A DNA stretch of 64,000 nt, taken from positions 18,976 through 82,975 of the forward strand of contig DASQDI010000124.1 of the NCBI GenBank assembly GCA_035634255.1, read 5' to 3'. The notes under the pieces are model-generated. The model searched no databases, had not been told where the DNA came from, and worked only from the letters and a program-made list of their open reading frames with translations. The translations under genes were made by a program, and so were the position numbers. The DNA comes from DATLMR01 sp035634255. Its GTDB lineage: Bacteria > Acidobacteriota > Blastocatellia > UBA7656. Shown one piece after another: positions 1 to 7,106 of the stretch (its first letter is position 1; every line of letters starts with the position of its first letter).

Positions 1-558
1 AGTCCGGGGCTCGCGCTCGACATGCCCATCTGGGTGGATCACACGAAGGACGAGACGACCGTCGATCAGGCCAGGATAGAGGCGGAGATGGACAGGATGG
101 ACCTGACCGGCGGCAACATCCTGCACGTCGGGGTCGGCAATTCGAAGTTCGCCCAGCGGTTCGCGGGCAGGGTCAACCTCATAGACGGGCTGACCGTGAG
201 CCGCAACGAGAAGGCGGTCGCCGACGCCCTCGGCATCGGCAATTACACGGCGTACTTCCTCAACAAGTACAGCAGAGAGTTCGTCCTGACGATAAAAAAC
301 AAATACGACTTCATAGTCGATAACAACATGGCGAGCTTCGCCTGCTGCAAGTATCACTTCTACCTCATGATGGACAACTACCTCTGGTCCCTGAAGCCGG
401 GCGGGTCGATCCTGACCGACCAGCAGGGCATGGACTGGGTGATCGAAGACCCGAGGTGGAAGCTGACATACGACGACCTGCTCGCCCTCGCGAACAAATT
501 CCCGGTGCGGGCCAGCCGACTCACCGACACGGTCTTTTCGATTCAGGCGGTCAAATGA
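1..558 (+). CDS. SAM-dependent methyltransferase-like protein (5' partial)
   Basis: The frame is open to the left edge; the first ATG at 22 has no ribosome binding site before it, so the gene probably starts upstream of the window. The visible 178-185 residues show a class I methyltransferase nucleotide-binding start (NILHVGVGNSKFAQRF, about residue 33 after the ATG), then a buried strand YDFIVDNNMAS where these folds carry their acidic fourth motif, and SLKPGGSILTD, which matches the post-IV region of small-molecule methyltransferases. The substrate cannot be read. It ends 9 bp before the ChbG-type deacetylase, so the two are likely cotranscribed and may act on the same cell-surface or secondary metabolite. 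Family assignment is by motif only. Confidence 0.6.
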   Translation, partial: SPGLALDMPIWVDHTKDETTVDQARIEAEMDRMDLTGGNILHVGVGNSKFAQRFAGRVNLIDGLTVSRNEKAVADALGIGNYTAYFLNKYSREFVLTIKNKYDFIVDNNMASFACCKYHFYLMMDNYLWSLKPGGSILTDQQGMDWVIEDPRWKLTYDDLLALANKFPVRASRLTDTVFSIQAVK

Positions 559-567
559 GGGGGGCCT

Positions 568-1455
568 ATGAGACACAACCCTTTCCTTAAGAAGCTCGGG
601 TTCGACGCTGCGGACCGCGTCGTCGTCATTCATGTGGATGACATAGGGATGTGCCATGCCACTCTGCCCGCCTTCTTCGACCTCGTGGGCGCGGGCCTCG
701 TATCCTCCGGCTCCGTGATGGTCCCGTGCCCCTGGTTCCCTGAAGCGGCCAGCCATTGCCGCGCGCGCCCGCTCGTCGATGTCGGAGTTCACCTGACTCT
801 TACGAGTGAATGGGATGGCTACCGGTGGGGGCCGCTCTCCACCCGCGACCCGGCGTCGGGGCTGGTCGATACGGAAGGGTATTTTTACCGCAATCAATCG
901 ATGTGGGAGCGCCCTGACGCGGGGGTTATTCGGGCCGAGATGACGGCCCAGGTCGATCAGGCGCGGAAGGCGGGCCTGGACCTGACCCACCTCGACTGTC
1001 ACATGTTCGCGGCTCTGGACACGCGGCTCGTGGGCGAATACGTCGGGCTGGGTTTCGAGCGGGGGCTGCCCGTCCTGATGGTGAAGCAGCCGCAGTGGGT
1101 CGAGATACTCTCGGAGCGGGCCATTAGTGAATGGGAAGAGCAAGGGCTTCCGGTCTTCGATCACCTGAGAGAGATGTACCTTAACAAACCCGCGGAGGGC
1201 CGGCTGGATCAGGCGAAGGAGGTGTTTGATAATCTGCCGCCGGGCCTAACCTTCTTTATGACCCACCCGGCGCATGACACGCCCGAACTGAGGGCCATCG
1301 CCGCCGACTGGCAACAGCGCGTGGCCGACTACGAGACTTTCATGAGTTCGGGCCTGCGCGACCACGTGCGGAATTCCGGCATTCAGGTGATCGGGTGGAG
1401 GGCGCTCCGGGACGCAATGCGGGCGGGCCTTCGACCCGACTCGCCCCCGGCGTAG
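568..1455 (+). CDS. ChbG/YdjC-family carbohydrate deacetylase
   Basis: This 295-residue protein has the metal-binding pattern of the YdjC/ChbG family, metal-dependent deacetylases of N-acetylated oligosaccharides: an early Asp-Asp pair in HVDDIGM (about residues 22-28), GVHLTLTSEW near 73-82, HLDCHM near 141-146 and a late HPAH near 232. These supply the expected Asp and His ligands. The length fits the family. The start is supported by a strong purine tract (AGGGGGG) six bases upstream. No signal peptide is seen, so it should be cytoplasmic. It follows a methyltransferase by 9 bp. The substrate is not known; chitooligosaccharide activity is only the best studied case in the family. Confidence 0.85.
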   Translation: MRHNPFLKKLGFDAADRVVVIHVDDIGMCHATLPAFFDLVGAGLVSSGSVMVPCPWFPEAASHCRARPLVDVGVHLTLTSEWDGYRWGPLSTRDPASGLVDTEGYFYRNQSMWERPDAGVIRAEMTAQVDQARKAGLDLTHLDCHMFAALDTRLVGEYVGLGFERGLPVLMVKQPQWVEILSERAISEWEEQGLPVFDHLREMYLNKPAEGRLDQAKEVFDNLPPGLTFFMTHPAHDTPELRAIAADWQQRVADYETFMSSGLRDHVRNSGIQVIGWRALRDAMRAGLRPDSPPA

Positions 1456-1497
1456 AGTCCGGGATAAGGCATCTTCCTGTATTTAGGAGTTAGCAGA

Positions 1498-1860
1498 ATG
1501 GATTTATTCGACCGATACTTACTTCATCAAATAAACCGGGCAGAGTCGGAGGCTGATCAAGCCCAAACTGGAGCCGCACGCTCGCAAGCCGATATCGATG
1601 TGCTCAAGCTCTATGTCGAACGTCTTTCAATGATCACCGAAGCCCTCTGGACAATTCTAAGAGAACAACATGGCTACAGTGACGAAGAATTAATGAGCCG
1701 CATAACAGAGATTGATATGAGGGACGGAGTATTAGACGGGCGTGTATCGGCCCGCCAATCGCCAAAGTGCCCACAATGCAATCGGCAGCACGTGGCGAAG
1801 CACAGGCCGAGGTGCCTGTACTGTGGAAGTGCTATAGCAGTAAGCCCATTTGGGGGCTGA
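1498..1860 (+). CDS. Small zinc-ribbon protein of unknown function
   Basis: A 120-residue protein with a clear ribosome binding site (TTTAGGAG) about eight bases before the ATG. The first 70 residues are charged and probably helical. The C-terminus carries two Cys pairs, CPQC near residue 91 and CLYC near 106, separated by a basic stretch, which is a typical zinc ribbon. The gene is visibly AT-richer than its neighbours (codons such as TTA, ATA and AAA are common), which may point to recent acquisition. No function can be assigned; such ribbons occur in nucleic-acid-binding and sensor proteins. Confidence 0.65.
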   Translation: MDLFDRYLLHQINRAESEADQAQTGAARSQADIDVLKLYVERLSMITEALWTILREQHGYSDEELMSRITEIDMRDGVLDGRVSARQSPKCPQCNRQHVAKHRPRCLYCGSAIAVSPFGG

Positions 1861-2036
1861 GAAGTTATCAGCAAATAAGGGTGCGTAAATTAAGGAGAGG
1901 GGTGAAGCTCAAGCCGATGCCTAACTTCTGTATGCACCCGAGCCCGCGAAGCGGTCCTCACAGGACTCTTCCAGTGTTTGGCGAGGGCCGGGTGATGCGA
2001 CGCGTTGAGGCTACGCTTGAACTCGGGCGGCGTCAG

Positions 2037-2885
2037 TTACGCGCCATGTTTCTGGCCGTCCGCGTACACGACGGTGCCGACGTGCTCCCCCTCAAGCGCG
2101 GCCACTAATCGCTCCGGGTGGCGGCCGTTAACGATCTGAAATGACTGCAGGAGCCGCGCGCTGTCGAGCAGGTCGAGCAGAATCCTCTCGAAAGGCAGGG
2201 TTTCAAACCCGCGCTTCCTAATCTCTGAGCTCCCTATCTGCCGGATGAAGCCCGCGCCGGTATGTTTATTGGGGTCGCGGTCGTAGAGCCCGTCAACGTC
2301 TTTCACCAGGACCAGAGACTTGCACCCGAAGCATTCCGCGAGCAGGAACGACCCGGCGTCGGTGCGGTGCGGAGGTATGCGCCCGACCGAGGGTGGGTGC
2401 TCCCAGAGCGAGTAAGGGGGCACGCCGTTGAATACGACTCCCGGCGCGCTCTTCATGAAGAGCGGCAGCAGGTGGCCCAGGAGGTCAGGCGGAATCGCGA
2501 CCACTCCGTAGGGTGCCAGCAGCGTGCCGATTATGTGCGCGTTGGCGAGCGCGTCGGCCATCGCCAATTGCGCGAGCACTCCGGTCGGGAGCCCGAGGTC
2601 TATGCCGATGGAGAAGACGTGCCGGCTCCTCACGCCGCCGCCGGTCCCGATGATCAGCTTCTTCGACTCCAGGCAATGGGCCAGGGCCTCGACCAGAGGG
2701 TAGACGACCGCGCGGCCCGAATCTACTATTGATCGCCCCCCCACCTTGACCACGTGCGCGTCGGGCAGCATGCGAAAGACCGGGGTTTCGGTCGACCTCT
2801 GCACGACTTTATCCATCAGGCTTTCCCGCATGAGCATCGATTCGACGTGGTGCCGACCGTCGGTCTTGTTGGGTGAATGGTCCAA
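2037..2885 (-). CDS. Molybdenum storage protein subunit, MosA-like
   Basis: A 282-residue amino-acid-kinase-fold protein of the molybdenum/tungsten storage protein (MoSto) family, which uses ATP to load polyoxomolybdate clusters into a hexameric cage. Family signatures are VVKVGGRS (about 45-52), GTGGGVRSRH (80-89), RIPPHRTDAG (169-178), VKDVDGLYDRDP and a C-terminal EGEHVGTVV. From memory of the Azotobacter pair, VKVGGR and RSRHVFSIGIDLGLP sit closer to the alpha subunit MosA. The start is a TTG preceded by GGAGAG at good spacing. It lies 59 bp after the MosB-like gene on the same strand, so the pair should form a hetero-oligomer. A plain UMP kinase is the main alternative, but the two-gene arrangement and the IPPHRTD motif argue against it. 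Confidence 0.85.
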   Translation of the reverse strand: MDHSPNKTDGRHHVESMLMRESLMDKVVQRSTETPVFRMLPDAHVVKVGGRSIVDSGRAVVYPLVEALAHCLESKKLIIGTGGGVRSRHVFSIGIDLGLPTGVLAQLAMADALANAHIIGTLLAPYGVVAIPPDLLGHLLPLFMKSAPGVVFNGVPPYSLWEHPPSVGRIPPHRTDAGSFLLAECFGCKSLVLVKDVDGLYDRDPNKHTGAGFIRQIGSSEIRKRGFETLPFERILLDLLDSARLLQSFQIVNGRHPERLVAALEGEHVGTVVYADGQKHGA

Positions 2886-2944
2886 TTGAGTCTCTCCTCA
2901 CTATCCGGTTGCGGACTGATTAAGAATTACGTTTTCGGCGGAGC

Positions 2945-3760
2945 TCAGTCGGCGGTGATGATCGTCCCGACATGCTCCCCATTCAGAGCCCTCGTCAGGT
3001 TGCCGCGCTCGAGCCCATTAATCACCTGCACCGACCGCCGGTAGGTGGCGTTCCGCATCATGTCGAGGACGGCGCGCTCTACCACCACGTCCTGAAGGTC
3101 GAGCTCCGCCATCTCGTCCACGGTGATTTTCGGGATGAACTTCGCGCCGCGGTCCTTCTTCGGGTCGGCCGTGTAGAGCCCCTTCTCGTCCTTGACGTAG
3201 ATCATGGACTTCGCGCCGAAGACCTCGCTGACCAGATAGCAGCCCGTGTCCGTCCGGTGCGGGGGTATGCGCCCCAGAGTCGGGTTGGTGTGCCAGTAGA
3301 TGTAGGGCGGCATGCCGAAGAAGATCACGGCCCCCCGCTCGGCAAGGTAGAGGGGGAGCTGAGCGAACTGGGCAGGCTCGATGAAAGGTATTCCGTGCTT
3401 GGCTAAAAGGTGGTTCAGTATGCGCGCATTCTGCATGCTTACGAAGGTCCCGAGCACGCTCAGAACGCCCGTGGGCAGCCCGAGGTCGAGCCCGACGCTG
3501 TAGGCATGTCTAGCCCTGGTGCCCGCGCCCGTCCCCAGCAGCATCTTGTGGCGGCTGAGATTCTCCACGACCTCTTCGATCAGGGGGAACACCGCCGCGC
3601 CGCCCCTGTCGATGAGGCTCTGGCCGCCGATCTTGATCACGTTGGCTTCGGGCAGTATGTGCACCGGCGGGGGACCGGCGCTTTGCGCCATCAGGCTCTC
3701 CTCGTCGAGGGAGCCTACCAGCAGAGACTTGCCTAGTTCGGTAAGAAGATCGTCATTCAT
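2945..3760 (-). CDS. Molybdenum storage protein subunit, MosB-like
   Basis: A 271-residue partner of the next gene. Its motifs match the beta subunit of the Azotobacter MoSto protein as I recall it: VIKIGGQS (41-48), GTGAGTRARH (76-85), FGMPPYIYW (about 148-156), RIPPHRTDTG (164-173), VKDEKGLYTADP (189-200) and a C-terminus ending GEHVGTIITAD. MoSto subunits bind ATP in the amino-acid-kinase fold and build metal-oxide clusters in an internal cavity. The ATG start is followed by an acidic N-terminal helix. The gene lies 53 bp after a methyltransferase gene and 59 bp before the MosA-like gene, and all three should share the promoter near 4750-4775. Confidence 0.88.
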   Translation of the reverse strand: MNDDLLTELGKSLLVGSLDEESLMAQSAGPPPVHILPEANVIKIGGQSLIDRGGAAVFPLIEEVVENLSRHKMLLGTGAGTRARHAYSVGLDLGLPTGVLSVLGTFVSMQNARILNHLLAKHGIPFIEPAQFAQLPLYLAERGAVIFFGMPPYIYWHTNPTLGRIPPHRTDTGCYLVSEVFGAKSMIYVKDEKGLYTADPKKDRGAKFIPKITVDEMAELDLQDVVVERAVLDMMRNATYRRSVQVINGLERGNLTRALNGEHVGTIITAD

Positions 3761-3813
3761 TTATCGTTGCTCACTGTTATGAAGTTTTCAGGGCCTAAGT
3801 AAATCATCCTCAT

Positions 3814-4632
3814 TCACCGCACCCGAGACGGCGGGATGCGGAGGGGCCTGAGAATGTACCTGTCTCTCGATTCGAACTGCTCGTCCAACCCGCCGAACGC
3901 TCCCTCCGCCCATGCCCCGAGCTCGGCTAAAATCCGCTCTTTAGTTTCAGGTGGGACGGGGGTGCCGCCCAGCCCTCCGGCGGAGCGCCAGGAGTCGAGC
4001 GATTGCCGCGGGCTGGCTGTGACATCCCATGCCGCCACCTCCACGGGCTCCAACACCTGAGCGCCGCGAGCGCGGCAGGACTCGAACAGCTTTCGATTCC
4101 GCTGCTCGCCCCTCCGCCCCTCGTACCCATGCATGCGCAGCAGGTTATTCATCTCTCTTGCCATGCGCGCCTTGACGCTTTCGGTGTCCCGGTCGATCCG
4201 TCCGAGGATAAGAGTCGCCCCGCCGGGCGAGGCCACGCGAAAGATTTCGGAAGCGGCATGCTCCTGATCGAGGTGGTGTATCGCCCGAGAGCTGAAGATC
4301 ACGCGCGCCACCCCGCCCGCGAGCGGCCAGCCCTGATTGGCGTCGGTCAGCACGAGCGCCTTATCGCCCGCGCCGCCCGCCCGCTCCTGAAACTGCCTGA
4401 GCATCCCGGCCGACCTGTCTATACCCACGTACCGCATCGGCGCGCCGAACCACCGGCTGATCATTCCCGTGCCGGGGCCTACCTCAAGTATCAGGTCGCC
4501 CGGAGCCGGCCGCCCGACCCCGACCACCGCGTCGGCAATCGCGCGGCAATATTCGGGGGGCAGCCCGGTCCTCTGGTCGTACGTCGCCGCCTGCCGGTCA
4601 AATAATTCGGGACTGACATCAGTCAAAATCAC
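3814..4632 (-). CDS. Class I SAM-dependent methyltransferase, first gene of the MoSto operon
   Basis: A 272-residue methyltransferase of the Methyltransf_11 type. FDRQAATYDQRTG (11-23) is the usual N-terminal cap; LILEVGPGTGMISRWFG (about 47-63) is the glycine-rich SAM-binding motif I; VGIDRS follows as motif II; FSSRAIHHLDQ (about 112-122) and ASPGGATLIL (about 133-142) match motifs IV and V. The start is GTG with GAGGGCGGGG just upstream. It is the first gene after a promoter at about 4750 and precedes the two MoSto subunits by 53 bp. The substrate is unknown. A role in metal or cofactor handling is suggested only by the neighbours. Confidence 0.75.
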   Translation of the reverse strand: MILTDVSPELFDRQAATYDQRTGLPPEYCRAIADAVVGVGRPAPGDLILEVGPGTGMISRWFGAPMRYVGIDRSAGMLRQFQERAGGAGDKALVLTDANQGWPLAGGVARVIFSSRAIHHLDQEHAASEIFRVASPGGATLILGRIDRDTESVKARMAREMNNLLRMHGYEGRRGEQRNRKLFESCRARGAQVLEPVEVAAWDVTASPRQSLDSWRSAGGLGGTPVPPETKERILAELGAWAEGAFGGLDEQFESRDRYILRPLRIPPSRVR

Positions 4633-4972
4633 ACCCCGCCCTCAGGCGATTACTCTTGTCCGCCAGCCTGTACCTATCGCCACAAACTCAAGCCGATGCG
4701 ATCAAGTTGTAGTCGTATTTTTTAGCCGCCGATAAAAAAGGAGGTGAGTATAGCATCAGGCAAATTGCGGTGCAATGACCACGCGCCCTTTTCCCGTAAC
4801 AAAAATCTCGCGCGCCGGGGTTCAGGTATTTAACACTTTTCATTTCCACGAAACGCGATTTTGTGTCATAAATAACAGGCTCCCAATCCTGCATCACCGG
4901 ATTAATTCCGCCGCCGCACTTTCCCAGGCTCGGGTGAGTCGCGGCATCGGCCCTTGTGCTGAATGAGAAGCG
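4633..4972. other. Divergent intergenic control region between MoSto operon and modC
   Basis: These 340 bp separate the leftward methyltransferase/MoSto operon from the rightward ATPase gene. They are clearly AT-richer than the flanks. A leftward extended -10 promoter is visible (separate entry), leaving an untranslated leader of roughly 105 bases. I could not identify a confident rightward promoter, a ModE-type palindrome or a molybdenum-cofactor riboswitch by eye. The region is where metal-dependent control of both directions would act. Confidence 0.5.
4747..4775 (-). promoter_or_regulatory. Extended -10 promoter of the methyltransferase-mosB-mosA operon
   Basis: Read on the minus strand: TTGCAC, a 17-base spacer, then TATACT, with TG one base before the -10 box (an extended -10). 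The -10 matches five of six consensus bases; the -35 keeps only TTG. It points into the methyltransferase gene, whose GTG start lies about 115 bases further on. Confidence 0.5.
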
Positions 4973-6100
4973 ATGATTTCAGTCAGGATTAAAAAACAAT
5001 TCGGCGTTAACTCCGTCGGGGATTCGCGCGGGGCGGCCGGAGGCTTCATGCTGGACGCGGAGTTCGAGGCCCCGCCCGGAATCACCATCCTTTTCGGCGC
5101 GTCGGGCTCCGGCAAGAGCACCACGATCAAATCGATTGCCGGGCTCATCCGGCCCGACTCGGGCGTTATCAGCGTCGACGGCCGCGCGCTGTTCGATTCG
5201 CAGCGCCGCGTAAACGTCCCGATCCGGGACCGCCGCGTCGGGCTGGTCTTTCAGAGCCTCGCGCTCTTCCCGCACCTGTCGTCGCTCAACAACGTCGAGT
5301 TCCCGATTGCGGACCTGCCGAGACAGGAGCGGCGCAAGGCGGCGCTCGACATAATGGAGAGGCTCGGTATCAGGCACACGGCGGCGCGGCGGCCCTGCGA
5401 CATATCGGGCGGGGAGGCGCAGCGCGTGGCCCTCGCCCGCGCGCTCGCCAGCAAGCCCCAACTGCTCTTACTCGACGAGCCGCTCTCGGCGATAGACGAG
5501 GCGACCAAACAGGGGATAATCGCGGACCTTAAGATGATAAACCGCGACCTGCGACTGCCGATGATCTACGTGACCCACAGCCGCGACGAGTCCGTCTCGC
5601 TGGGCGACCACCTCGTCGCGTACGAACGGGGCCGCGTGGTGACGAGCGGCGAGCCCCTCGAAGTCTTCGAGGGGCCGGTTATGGCGGGCGTGGCCCGTTT
5701 GACCGGCGTCGAGAATGTCTTCGAAGGGGTGGTGGTAGAAAGGAGCCCCTCGGCCGGGACCATGACGGTGATGATGAGCGACGGAAGCGGCTCGTGTTAT
5801 CTCGACATCCCTCTCGGCAGGCAGGGTAAGGGCGACCCGGTCAGGGTGGCGATCCGGTCGGGCGACATACTCGTCGCGACCGAAGACCTGCGCTCCACGT
5901 CCGCCCGGAACATACTCTACGGCTCCGTAACCGCCATCGAAGAGCGGGGCGACTATTCAATCGTCCGCGTGAAGAGCGGCGTGACGTGGGCCGCCAGCAT
6001 CACCCGGCAGGCGGCGGGCGAGTTGAGCCTGTCGAAGGGGCAAAACATCTGGCTCGCCATCAAGACTCACTCCTGCCACCTGCTCGACAGCCGCGGGTGA
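4973..6100 (+). CDS. modC: Molybdate-type ABC transporter ATP-binding protein
   Basis: A 375-residue ABC ATPase with Walker A GASGSGKST (42-50), Q-loop VFQS (92-95), signature ISGGEAQRV (144-152), Walker B LLLLDEP (164-170) and H-loop THS (201-203). The C-terminal third, about residues 230-370, has the length and strand pattern of a TOBE/MOP domain, as in ModC, which binds molybdate and regulates import. The family energises uptake of molybdate or tungstate through ModA and ModB. No permease or binding protein is adjacent; a ModA gene lies 30 kb away. It is divergent from MoSto genes, which strongly favours molybdate over other oxyanions or iron. The ATG has only a weak GAGAAG site before it. 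Confidence 0.82.
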   Translation: MISVRIKKQFGVNSVGDSRGAAGGFMLDAEFEAPPGITILFGASGSGKSTTIKSIAGLIRPDSGVISVDGRALFDSQRRVNVPIRDRRVGLVFQSLALFPHLSSLNNVEFPIADLPRQERRKAALDIMERLGIRHTAARRPCDISGGEAQRVALARALASKPQLLLLDEPLSAIDEATKQGIIADLKMINRDLRLPMIYVTHSRDESVSLGDHLVAYERGRVVTSGEPLEVFEGPVMAGVARLTGVENVFEGVVVERSPSAGTMTVMMSDGSGSCYLDIPLGRQGKGDPVRVAIRSGDILVATEDLRSTSARNILYGSVTAIEERGDYSIVRVKSGVTWAASITRQAAGELSLSKGQNIWLAIKTHSCHLLDSRG

Positions 6101-6488
6101 GCGCGGCCGAATGGGGGGATTTTCCTAGTGACTTCCTGTAGCGATTGTTATATTATCAGCGCCCATCAGGTAACGGTTATTTAGCTCAACAGTTTTTGAA
6201 CAGAACTGCCTATCAGGTGACGCGCGAACCCATGTCTGTATCGAGGTTCAGGTTTTTTGCTAAAGAGTAAGTCTCCGGCGGCAGCTTGGAGCACGACCCG
6301 TATACGCACTCTCAGCCCTTATACATTACGGAGGGCAGCCGCCCGGTTCATGACGGCTGCGACTTGATGACGAAGGCCCCCCGGAGATGCGCCGCAGAGT
6401 CATTCAGATCGGCAGCGTTGCAGTCGGTGAGCGATCTCTTGCCCGGCGATGCGCAGGAGCGGTTCCCAAAAAAGAAAGGAGTTCCAGT
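6101..6488. other. Intergenic region before the cupredoxin gene; nothing definite
   Basis: These 388 bp contain no convincing gene. The left half is AT-rich, with a TATATT at about 6149 that could be a -10 box but lacks a good -35. An open frame runs through the right half into the cupredoxin gene, but its codons do not look coding and the ribosome binding site at 6473-6479 sets the start downstream. Confidence 0.4.
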
Positions 6489-7094
6489 ATGGCCCAACAA
6501 GTGAAAATAGACATAGACCCGACGCCTCAACCACTCAGCAACAAGACTGCGGTATTTAACCCCCAGAAAATAGTCGTCACGGCCGGCGACCTCATCTTCT
6601 GGCGCAACAATGACACTCGGTACACGCACCAGCCGAAGCCGGTCAATGGCGCGACCAATGCGTGGGTTACGACGCCGATCTCGGTTAAGCTGGACGACCA
6701 GGCCGGCACGTCGAACACCCTGTCGTTCAACTCGGGGACGACCATAAGTGGGGTGCCTTACGTCTGCGCCCAGCACTCGGGCGAGACGGGCACGATCATA
6801 GCGGTGAACAACATCAACATAAATAATTTACCGGGCGCTCAGCCTGGGGCTGCCCAGGCGGCCTTCGCCCCCAAAAAGCAGACCCTCGGGGTTAACGAGG
6901 CATTCGTCTGGTCGAACAACGATGGCACGGCGCACTGGCCTGCTCCCAGCACGTCTCAGCAGAACGCATGGTTCCAGGCCCCGATCCAGCCGGGCCAGAA
7001 GTCGCCGGTTTTTTACCTCACTCAAAGCAATCCCAACCTCACTTACGTCTGCGCCCTTCACCCGAACGAGACGGGCACAATTGTCGTGCAATAA
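6489..7094 (+). CDS. Tandem two-domain cupredoxin without signal peptide
   Basis: The start is set by AAAGGAG about ten bases before the ATG at 6489. The 201 residues form two plastocyanin-like domains. Domain 1 has VTAGDLIFWRNND, a His in THQPKP (about 54) and YVCAQHSGETG (Cys near 92). Domain 2 has EAFVWSNNDGTAHWPAP and YVCALHPNETG (Cys near 188). His, Cys and His ligands of a type 1 copper site are present in each, but the usual axial Met five residues after the second His is missing in both. There is no obvious signal peptide, odd for a blue copper protein. The multicopper oxidase gene starts 12 bp downstream, so this may be its electron donor or copper partner. Confidence 0.75.
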   Translation: MAQQVKIDIDPTPQPLSNKTAVFNPQKIVVTAGDLIFWRNNDTRYTHQPKPVNGATNAWVTTPISVKLDDQAGTSNTLSFNSGTTISGVPYVCAQHSGETGTIIAVNNININNLPGAQPGAAQAAFAPKKQTLGVNEAFVWSNNDGTAHWPAPSTSQQNAWFQAPIQPGQKSPVFYLTQSNPNLTYVCALHPNETGTIVVQ

Positions 7095-7106
7095 GGAGAG
7101 ATGCTC

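Noticed and set aside
2037..3760. Reading the MoSto pair as UMP kinases (pyrH)
   Set aside because: Two adjacent different subunits, the IPPHRTD loop and the GEHVGT C-terminus fit MoSto; UMP kinase is a single gene, usually beside tsf and frr.
4780..4972. Possible molybdenum cofactor riboswitch before modC
   Set aside because: I could not find the conserved core of that RNA class on either strand; only a search with the covariance model would settle it.
6286..6504. 72-codon open frame overlapping the cupredoxin start
   Set aside because: It overlaps in another frame and lacks a start signal; the cupredoxin start has a strong ribosome binding site.
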